The notes under the pieces were generated by a model. That model searched no databases. It was not told the DNA's origin and was given only the letters and a program-made list of their open reading frames with translations. Shown here piece by piece: positions 1 through 9,250 of a stretch of DNA of 64,000 nucleotides. The DNA is from Syncephalis plumigaleata (taxonomy: Eukaryota; Zoopagomycota; Zoopagomycetes; Zoopagales; Piptocephalidaceae): contig JAIXMF010000002.1 in NCBI GenBank assembly GCA_025201365.1, forward strand, positions 2,046,001 to 2,110,000, given 5' to 3'. The position numbers were made by a program, and so were the translations under genes. Each line of letters opens with the position of its first letter. Position 1 is the stretch's first letter.

Positions 1-1301
1 GTTAGTCAACATTGCTGATTATACACTTCGTGTTACTGCCGCTATTACTTACTTGTAGCAACAGTGGATATTTGCAAATACGTTGAATAGGTTTAATCAA
101 ATAGGATAAGAGTTGACGCTGTGGTTCCATGATTTGCGCGTAATTCTATTCCATAATCCATTAGTCATTTGGATCAATGAAGCATGTATACCACACTATA
201 CTTACCATTAATATGCCCACTTGTTCTTCTACAATCTTCGAGGCACGCTCATATTGGCACAGAATGGTTCATACACGGCAAAGCTTTCCTCCTGTCGTTA
301 CATCGTTAAGTATGATTATGCTAAGGTTAAGCAGTGTGATAACTTACCATTTGCAAGAAGAGATCACCAAAATGTTGATCTTCTGGAGCGTGGATGGCAT
401 TGGCCTCCACACCAATAAGGAATTTACGTTGGAAATCGACCAATTCATTTAGATTGGCAAATAGATACAACATGTTGTCCGGTGACAACTTGCCATCACG
501 CTGTACTGCTCGATGATAATTCTACGATTGATCAATTAGACACACACATATACATACATCGATATATGCTGACTACTTACCTGCAACATCTCCAAATCAC
601 GGATGTAGGATCGTTCAGTTTCTAGCAGTTCACGTACAACCTTTGCCCGATTGTCCTTGGTGCTGCCGATCCACTAAGATCCGAGAAACGATGTGGTTGC
701 GGATTAGTGGTGTCCACCAATCCATTATTCTCCAAGTAGTCCAAGACAAGTGAAACGGTTCTTAACACCTATATATATATATATATATATATCGATGACA
801 TCGAATCAACAACACTGATGACAATGCTGCACGTTGTTCAATTACCTTAACAAAACCATTGGTATCTTGTTGGTATAGTTCAGATATAGCGAATACATCC
901 TCGGAGCGAATACCGAAATCGTTCTTACAAGCTACTAGGAAATGGAAAACACTCTTCTTGCAGAGATTCAGATTGGACATGCTGTTATCGTTATTGATAG
1001 CAACCGGGTTCTGAGGTCGACCAATATTTACAAGCTCACAAAGTGCATTGCCAATACGGAAAATGCTCCACAACGTAGTGACTGGATCTATAGTGGGGAT
1101 ATCTGAGTCGGCGATCATGGCCAAGTATTCCGGATCGAGATAATAGTCGAAACCAGGAATGCATGAAAGTCTATCGATAATCTGAAGAGACGTTTGGAAG
1201 AAAGAGGACGATGACGGAGCAGCCATTGGAGGTGGCGGTGTTGCGATTTCTATCTGCGAAACTCCATTAGAGCCTGTACGGCGTCGAGCATTTATACTCA
1301 T
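1..1301 (-). CDS. CDC24: Cdc24-like Rho guanine nucleotide exchange factor (3' end cut off by window edge)
   Basis: Activates Cdc42 by GDP/GTP exchange during cell polarity. The first exon (1301 to about 847) begins MSINARRRTG and carries the calponin-homology-like Cdc24 domain (SLQIIDRLSCIPGF, DPVTTLWSIFRIGNALCEL, TNGFVKV). Downstream exons give the start of the DH domain (VVRELLETERSYIRDLEML at about 585-650), a middle part (NLNELVDFQRKFLIG at about 400-470) and the hallmark YLIKPIQRICKYPLLL near 60-110. The PH and PB1 domains expected in the family lie beyond position 1. All introns seen are short. The frame slips by one base at two places (near 675, and near 245 where AATATGAG seems to stand for AATTATGAG). 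I read these as assembly deletions because splice sites and flanking protein are conserved. Identification is strong; exact exon limits are approximate. Confidence 0.88.
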
Positions 1302-3862
1302 GGTTGACGATGATATGTTATTGTTATTGTTGCTGTTACTGATAGTGATGGCAGTCCAGCTTTAAATAGTTGAAAAACGCGGTTGCTTATGGTAGTGGTA
1401 GTGGTATGTATTGTTTTTTACTTTGTCGATCTAGCGACGTATAGTACACTTCTTCCAGGTACCAGCACTATGATGATGTTAACGGATTCTGTTCTATACG
1501 TAAAGCGAATGACAATTGACGGTTAGATGACTGCTAAGCAATATAGTGTAGGACTAATAAGCCACAGTGAGTACAAAGGAAGAGAACGATATTGCGAGCT
1601 AAAATGGAGCACGCACAAAAAGCCGCAGGCACACGTTTTACCAATGGGATGGCACACACACACGCACGCACGCGCTATGTTACAGGCTACACGCGGACTT
1701 ATAGCGGTGTATATATATAGACCAGTGTTATGGAGAGTATAGAGAAGCGTAGAGACGAAGAAAAAGAAAGAAATGAGACGAGGCGAGACGATAGCCAAGT
1801 AGATTGAGATAGTATGAAACGGCGACAATAAACGAGAGAGAGAGAGAGAGTAAGAGGGCGAGAGTGTGAGTGTGAAAGAGATAACACTAAGAACAGCAAA
1901 GAAGGGAGAATAGGACAAGTGTGCGTGTTGTGTTGTGTGTGGAGAGAGAGATGGTGGTGGAGGAAGAAGAGGTGATGCTACAACTCAAACAATGTATCGT
2001 CCGAGTAGCGATACAATAGATTGTAGTAGAACGAAAGAAACGCAGTAGTAAGTGACTGACTAACTGACCGGCTGACTATAACAGCGTATATATTAGCAGA
2101 CGCTATATCGGTGTTTTCTCGTATATGCCAAAGGATTGGAATAACGCGGAGCTCAAAGTAAGCTTATTACAATCGAATGCAGACGTGGGAGTCAATAGCA
2201 ATAGAAACGACGACGACTACGACAACAACAATAAGCGAATAATACAACAGGTGGAGGAAACGAAAGAGAGCATATAACCAGTGTCTGCATGTGTTTACAC
2301 GCTAGTTTCATACGGTAAACGTATGTGAGTATAAGCTTATAATGCACGTACCTGTTGCGCGCACAAGCACGCAAGCAATCTTTGAGGACAAGTGCAGATC
2401 ACGCAGATGACACTAACAGGTCCACAATAGAGATAGACGTAATAACAGTGTAGAGAATAGCGTGGAGGAAACAACTAGAAAAGAAGTGGTGGTAGTAGTA
2501 GTAGTAGTAATGGCAGGTTAGGAAGTGGCGGAGAAGACAATAGTAATGAAAAGATAGAAGCGGATGCTGAATGACTATGAGTGCACCCATCCAGATACGC
2601 ACACTCACTCATACACTCATACAAGCACGTAATTAGGATTGTGAGATAATAGGCGTGTGTGTGTGTGTGTGTATGCGTACATGTGGTCAGGACTGGCTAA
2701 TTTCTTATTCATTCATTCACACATTCTATTATTCACTAGGAGGCATTGGCATTGTCAGTATTAGTATTCTCGCAACAATTAAATTAAGTAAGGGATATTT
2801 TAGGGAGATGATTATACGCATCAAGTCGCCAGATAATTAGATAGTCATCTACGCCATGTGTCTATACAAGCACATAGAACATAGAACGCACACACATAAT
2901 AAAAAGGGGGACACGCAAAGTGTTCAAAAAACATAAGATGGAATGTCAGCCATCATTGCTTATCGCTTTTCTTTTCGTATGACTAACGGAAACCTACAAA
3001 GTGTACAAGGCCAGACACAAGGTCGATATATCATAACGAAAACATCATCATAACATATTCATGGACATTATGTTCATTTAACTAGACTTTCTCTATGATA
3101 TTGTCATGTAACAAGAACAAAACAACTATGTTTGAGGATACTCTTCATCATCAATAACAATATCTATCCCAGTTGTAACAGATGAATTGCAATATAATGT
3201 TCAACCATTCATACTAAGAATAATGACGAGAATGGTTACAACAACCACAGCAATTCATCATGTCTACCATTTACTTCATTTATTAAACAATACTTACCAG
3301 TGAATACGTACATGTAATGAGGCAGTTATATCTTGTACAGTAATTATACTACAGTATACCTATAATGATATGTAGCAATACTCTTTAAACGTGCAAGATA
3401 ATCAGTTTGTCGGTTCAAATAGAGAAGAGAAGAACGTGTGGTCGATCCTTTTTTTCGGGCTAATGGCATGACCACATGACGTGGTCATCATGATCGTAAG
3501 GATATAAAATACCATCATCCATATGGATTTGGCAATGACTTGGCTCGGCAATGCAGTGTGTTGCGTCTTCACGTAGTAGAATAGAGCGTAGTAGAATAGA
3601 GCGTAGTAGAATAGAGCGTAGTAAAATATTAATACAGAAAGTGGACATGTATACATACATACATACACTATGCTCGTTTACTTTAATAATGATTTATTTT
3701 CGATAAATGAATAATTGTGTCCTAGCAGTAAGTGCACATACATAAACACAAACGCATACACACACACGCACACAAAGTGAGATAAAGCAATGCTATAGCA
3801 AAAGGATGTATCCATTTGAATTCAATTAGCAAGTGCAGTTCTAAAAAGTCGAACAGTACTGT
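1302..3862. other. Intergenic region, microsatellite-rich, no supported gene
   Basis: This 2.5 kb lies between the 5' end of CDC24 and the 3' end of the PDI gene. It contains purine-rich stretches and simple repeats: an AG run near 1831-1850, a GTA run near 2490-2510, a GT run near 2655-2675 and CA-rich DNA near 3740-3775. Open frames here (for example 1523-1918) are low-complexity translations of these repeats and lack recognisable domains. Part of it must hold the promoter and 5' leader of CDC24. Confidence 0.7.
3572..3626. repeat. Short tandem repeat, 15-bp unit, about 3 copies
   Basis: The unit GTAGTAGAATAGAGC is repeated about three times head to tail and then decays into GTAGTAAAATATT. 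It lies in non-coding DNA downstream of the PDI gene. No function is evident. Confidence 0.8.
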
Positions 3863-5759
3863 TTACAATTCATCGCGTTCTGGTTCATCTATTAATAATA
3901 AGTAGTATAAAAACACAAGTATATAATCGATTAGCTTATACAACAATAGCAACTACTACTGTATGCTTACCTTCAGATTCTGCTGCCTTCTCTTCCTCTT
4001 CCTCCTTCTTCTTGCTTTCCGTTTCCTTTGTCTTCTTCTCCTTTGTCTCTTCCTTGGTCTTCTTTGCTGCTGTCTCATCGCTAGCAGTAGTTTCCTCCTC
4101 TTCCTCTTCATCTTCTCCGTCCTTCTTGTCAGCCTTCTTTACTGGTTCAACCTTGTGGCTGTTTTCAATCATCATCATCATCATCATTTATTTATTCATT
4201 AGCGACTATTTGTAAATATCAATTACAAGTGTAACTTACTGTGAATGCTTATCAAGGAATTCGATGAATGAATCCTCGCTACGATCACCTTCGTATTCGA
4301 CTACTTCATTGGTTTCAGCCTTGATCAACTTAATGGTTGGGAAACCTTCTACGGTAAAGTTGGCAGATGGTGGGACATCATTAGCAGTGGCATCCATCTT
4401 GGCAATAACAAGCTTATCGCCATGAGTGCTGTATTTAGCGGCTAATGCTTCATAGGTTGGCTCTAATGAAATAAAGTAATATTACGTATAAGTAATCATG
4501 AATGTAATCTAGCTCGCTGTAGTCAGTCAGCACTTACTCAATTTCTTGCAATGGCCACACCATGGTGCGTGGAACATGATAAGTACATCCTTCTTCTTGT
4601 CCAACACGAGATCATCAAAGTTATCGGCTACCACGACCTTGACGTCTTCATCATTGGTCTCTGGAATAGGTTCAGACTTGATGCTTGGTTGAATCTTGCC
4701 ATCGACGTAGGATTGCACGAATTCTTGAATGCTCTCGCCGTCAATCTCCTTCTCTTGCGAGAACGGGAACTTGAATTGACTGGTTGGCTCTTGAATGGCA
4801 AAGGCCGGCCACTCTTGCTTAAGATTCAATGTGGACGCATGTTCACCGAATTGATTGGCATCGATGAAGACAAAGCTGACCTTGCCCTTGAATTCCTTGG
4901 CCACCGGACGAAGCTTATTGCCCAAATCCTCGCGTTGCTTATCGTCGGTAACGAACAAGTAGGCCAATGGCTTGCCCGATTCGATGTAAGTCATAAAGTT
5001 CTCCGGACCTAGTTCGTTAAGTAGAGGAATAGAGTTGGACGTAACGAACGACTCCAAGGCATCCTTGCTGAACTCCTTCTCCTCAAAATCGACACGACCA
5101 TCGTCGAATTGTTGGAATACCGTCACGCTAGGCGCCTTCTTAATGCCGACCTTCTTGGCGACCTTCTTGTCGAAGGTAGCACCGAACACGATAGAGTCGC
5201 GTAGTTCAGCGGCCACCTTCTTGAAGTTCTTGTAATCGTCGTCGTCTTCCGAGGCGAAATGAGCGATAACGACAACCTTGTCAGAATCCTTGAATTTCTC
5301 AATGTCGTCGGCGGTCACCAATGTGATATCCGGTAGGAGTTGCTTCTTCATATAGGTGACGAAATCGCTCGTTTGACGTCCACCGCGATATTCGCCGACG
5401 CCACTCTCGCGGAACACCTTAAGGGTTGGATAGCCTTGTACACCATGCTCCTGGCATAGTTCCGACTCGGCAGTGCAGTCGACCTCGGCAAAGCGAACCT
5501 TAGAGTCCTTGAGCTCGAGGGCCGCGGCCTCAAAGTGTGGCTTCATAGCCTTGCAGTGACCGCACCATGGCGCGTAGAACTTAATCAACGACACTTTGTC
5601 AGACTCCTTGACTGCATCAGAGAAGTTACTCTTGGTAAGAATCTCGACATAGTTCTCGGCTTCGGTGACATCTTCTTTGGCTTTCTCGGCAAGTGCGCTA
5701 TTAGCGTGTAGTGCAGCAAATGCAACTAGAACTAGGAAGGCTGAGGTATTGAAACGCAT
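3863..5759 (-). CDS. PDI1: Protein disulfide isomerase with C-terminal RDEL
   Basis: ER-lumenal oxidoreductase that forms and rearranges disulfides in secretory proteins. Exons by splice signals: 5759-4538, 4462-4240, 4158-3971 and 3888-3863. The start is at MRFNTSAFLV, giving a clear signal peptide; an in-frame ATG 39 nt upstream would put polar residues before it. Two thioredoxin-like active sites are present, WCGHCKAM near residue 60 and WCGHCKKL near residue 405 (the second spans the first intron), in the usual a-b-b'-a' order. The third exon adds an unusually long run of Glu and Lys, and a 26-nt last exon encodes DEPERDEL and the stop, so the ER retrieval signal RDEL depends on splicing that tiny terminal exon. 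Every junction is in frame. Confidence 0.95.
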
Positions 5760-6511
5760 ATTGACAATAACAATGTAGCTGGCTCGTGCGAAACACAATG
5801 AAATAGGAACGAACGAATCGTGCCAATATATGTTTGTAGGTTATGTCAAATAGAAAAGATAGGGAGGTAGTGATAGACTATACAAGTCTCGAGTATCGTG
5901 TTGATGCCAATATAAATATCCAGTAAGGATAATGGGACTATAGTGAAAGTGTAAGGCCTAGAAGAAGTTACGAGAAGGCTGGCCATTCCCCTCGAATGTG
6001 GCGATGCCTTTTTGACGTCGATAATAATGCGGTCCACGAATGTGATGATGTGTGGCTTTTGGTGATTGGTGGAAATGCACACTTGGTTTCGTTTATTCAA
6101 ATGCAGCATTCAATCTCGTTTCAATCAATCAATCAATCTACACTAAGCCATTTCAAACAAATGCAAGTTACAAGCCAACGAAAGGAACACTGGTCTATTA
6201 TTATGCATTTACTAATCAACATACTAAATAAATGTACATTCAACATTATTAGATAACAGCATTACCACATGATGTATTGCTTACAAGATATGGTAATGTG
6301 ATTCAAAAAGAATACCCTATTGCCTGAATGGACGAATGTACTTGTAGTAGTAGTAGTAGTAATGGTCAGAATAGGACATATTTATTCAATAAACGATTGA
6401 ATGGCCTTGTAGATATATTTGCTGTTGTTGTACCAAGGAATAATGACTTGAATGGCATGGACACTAAAGGGTCTTGTACCAATACATTCTTGACTTGAAT
6501 ACCTATAATAT
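5760..6511. other. Intergenic region: PDI promoter side and 3' flank of the micro-exon gene
   Basis: No coding potential is convincing here. A GTA run lies near 6345-6360. From about 6362 the sequence is the 3' flank of the minus-strand micro-exon gene. It is recognisable because a diverged copy of 6362-6480 occurs at 56745-56850. Confidence 0.6.
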
Positions 6512-7509
6512 CTACTTGATGGTGTCCTTGTCTTGTTCTGTAGTCATAATGGATTAGTATGAGTATAATTATTGTGGATTATTACTTACCGCTTAAGTCT
6601 ATCGTCCAGATGATGTAGATCGTATTGTGATTAGTTTACCGTAAATGACGATTGGAATGATAACTTACGGGCTGTCATACACAAGCATAGCAGAATCATG
6701 TGTCACAGGGCGATTAGTATAGCGTAGATGACGACTGGAATACTAGCTTACTCACTATCGTATAGGAACATTAATGGACCATGTGCCATATCATAGTTAG
6801 TGTATCATAGATTGCAGTCATAGCGATGACTTACATCTTAGCATACGCAAATGTATAAATTATGTGCCATAGCGTGATTAGTACGTCCATTCATTGCAGT
6901 CAGAATGATAACTTACAACCTGTTGTATGCAGAAACATACGTGAATTGTATTCCGCAATAAAATTAGTGCATCCGTACATTGCCGCCAGAGCAATAACTT
7001 ACAAGCTGTCATACAGGAACACATGTAGGACAAGTGCCATAGCATAGTTAGCGCATACATCCATTGTAGTCAAAATGATAGCTTACAGGCTGGTATACAA
7101 GAGCATTCGTGGATCGTGCAACAAATAGTGATTAGTACAAATAGTTTATAATCAGAATAATGACTTACATCCTCTTGAAATGGTAGTTATACATGATTTA
7201 TGTTACGATTAGCATAGTCCTTGGTACAATCAATAGAATAGCTTACGAGGATTTGCTAACAAATCAATACGAAGAATAAACATTACCATTTGATTAGCAT
7301 GTCAAAACAATCATTTAATATACATGAACTTACGAGCTATCGGTAATCATCGGTGGACAATGAAACAATAGGCTATGATTAGTACATCAATTGATAGGAC
7401 CATGGTCAGACATACTACGACGATCCAGGACGGGCTTGGCTTCAACGGCAACCAGACTGGTGAGAGCGACGACGGCGACGGCAATAGCGATAATGGCAGA
7501 GAACTTCAT
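6512..7509 (-). CDS. Small secreted protein gene with a serial micro-exon structure
   Basis: Family not recognised. Exon 1 (7509-7416) encodes MKFSAIIAIA followed by a hydrophobic run to VAVEAKPVLDRR, a signal peptide of 23-25 residues. After a GTATGT donor come eleven intron-like units, each with a GTAAGY-type donor, a CTAAT/CTAAC branch site and an AG acceptor. The candidate exons between them are 7336-7334, 7255-7247, 7171-7169, 7089-7087, 7005-7003, 6919-6917, 6836-6835, 6754-6752, 6671-6669 and 6598-6590, then a last exon 6537-6512 ending in TAG. All are 3 or 9 nt except the 2-nt one. Joined in phase 1 without the 2-nt exon, they read through (TPNPRSSCLTHLS, then EQDKDTIK and stop), giving about 52 residues. 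A paralogue without introns lies at 20103 and a relic at 56745. That this is a spliced gene is inferred from sequence only. Confidence 0.6.
6538..7415 (-). repeat. Tandem array of homologous intron units (about 83 nt each)
   Basis: On the minus strand the units with donors at 7168, 7086, 7002, 6916, 6834, 6751 and 6668 align with each other. Each runs GTAAGYTATCATT, then a TGACTGCAATG-like block, then CTAATCA or CTAACTATG, then TATGGCACAT, then a TGTTCCTGTATGACAG-like 3' splice site. Intron lengths are 79, 78, 75, 79, 81, 83, 80, 80, 80, 70 and 52 nt. Flanking units (7415, 7333, 7246, 6589) are more diverged but keep all three splice elements. This is direct evidence of tandem duplication of an intron plus its mini-exon. 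Confidence 0.8.
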
Positions 7510-9250
7510 GTTGATGTTGGCCTAGTGAAATGGATAGCTCAGCTAACTAGAACGAGAGTAGAAAGTAGAATAGAGTAGAGTAGAAGAGCGAGTATGAGAA
7601 TGTAAGGAAAGCTATTCATTTGTTTAATCATCATAGCAATTAGTGATGAATATCTGCCATGTCGTATAACTGCATGCTCTGTCAATGGTATGGATCTACA
7701 CATCATCATCATTTCAGAATACTCCGTCAATAATGACGCGTACGCCTAGTACAACCATCATGATATATGGTTCATACTATTCATACAATTGCTAATATAC
7801 TACGTCATTCTAGCTATTAATCAGTCTATTTCTCTTAATAATACCTTTTATTCCAGCACACAGTCAATAAAAAGTATTGAGCTATTTCATCGTCAGAAGT
7901 GTACGTGTAAGCATGTCTATGCTCGTTATGAGGAAGCTATCGTATCCAGTATCATTCTATATCTTTTTGCTGAAGTATAATAACGGTACTAACAATAACA
8001 GCGAATTATGGATACACCATTATCCAGCATGAGCAATAGTAGCACTCCCGCAAAATGCGAAATGCGATTATTTGGGCTCATTCCGCGATTGAGGAAGCGA
8101 CGGCCGAGTAAACTGCATTTTGAAGTGTGGGAAAGAAGAAGAGCAGAATAATTTTAGTATTTTAGAACGAAAGCTATTCGACCTTAAGTCGATGCAAAGG
8201 AGGAACGAGTAGAACGGAGTAAAGCGAAGAGGGAAAGCTATGTGAGGAATGAGAGAACTTGACGAAGTGAATGAGTAAAGAGCAGAGCTGAAAGGGTAGA
8301 ACACGAGAGCTTAGAGAAGTGAACGAATATACTAAGCAGAAGGAATGAGTGTACAATGTAAGGAATACGAAGTGAATGAGCGTAATGAGCAGGAGGAATG
8401 AGTTGAACGCGCGAGCTACGATAAGTGAATGAGCAAAGAAATTAGTAAAGTGATGAACAGAACGAGTAAAATGAATAAAGAGAGAGAATGTTATAAATAT
8501 TAGAATAGACACGTTAACACTTGTAATAAGAAAGTAATCATAGTATTGTTGTCAAGCAGAACCATGTCGACGGTCTCGCCGATTATTTATGGCATGGGCA
8601 ATGAAGCTAGAACACTGCAAGTACACTCATTCAATGTATTTTGTAATGAGGAACACGATAGTATTTATTAAATATTTATTAGAGAAATATTGAAGGAGTT
8701 AGTGCCAGTTAGTGCAAGGTGACGGTCATCATCATTCATATGTACTAGTAAATGTTAATAGAATTAAACCAATAGCAATTGAGTTTTGGTTAATTGATAG
8801 ATCGTTACAACGTGTTAATAGCGCATAATGACGACATTCATTGTCTCAATACCAATAACACACGGTGTCAATGCTCTAAGCTATCAAAGCTCCATTGTCT
8901 TAATAACAATAGCACGCAATGTCAATATTCCATGTCAATGTTCATTAGCTTGATATTGTTGCGATAATTGTTACAATGTAGCGTTAATCACACGCTAATC
9001 GCGACATACGTCAATACGTCAAATACTCTCATCTAATCATGTTACCTTCAATCAGTTGACTTCACTCATGAGGACATTACTTACTTTCAATGGTGATGTC
9101 TATCAATACTCACTGTCAACAGATTAATCACATAGATCGCTTGTGATCTTATATTCTTCGCTCTATCTTAATTCTACATGCCTTGTCTTCATTATAAATA
9201 CCTAACCAATATCATGTAAGTAAAGAATAACCAATTAACCATCAATACTT
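7510..9250. other. Gene-poor region with a purine-rich degenerate repeat tract
   Basis: No supported gene. Positions 7510-7620 are the 5' leader of the micro-exon gene (copied in relic form at 56890-56975). From about 8050 to 8490 the plus strand is strongly purine-rich, with loosely repeated phrases such as GAAGTGAATGAG and GAGTAAAG. At 8839-8876 and 8893-8930 there are two diverged copies of a 38-nt direct repeat starting CATTGTCT. No RNA gene was recognised. Confidence 0.6.

Noticed and set aside
1523-1918. 131-codon minus-strand open frame
   Set aside because: Ser/Leu/Tyr/Phe low-complexity translation of an AG-rich repeat tract, no homology features.
3936-4187. Independent Glu/Lys-rich small protein
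   Set aside because: It is the third exon of the PDI gene; splice sites on both sides join it in frame to the thioredoxin domains and the RDEL exon.
6538-7415. CRISPR-like array (regularly spaced repeats of about 83 nt)
   Set aside because: The window is clearly eukaryotic. Repeats are degenerate along their whole length instead of identical repeats with unique spacers, and the conserved parts are splice signals.
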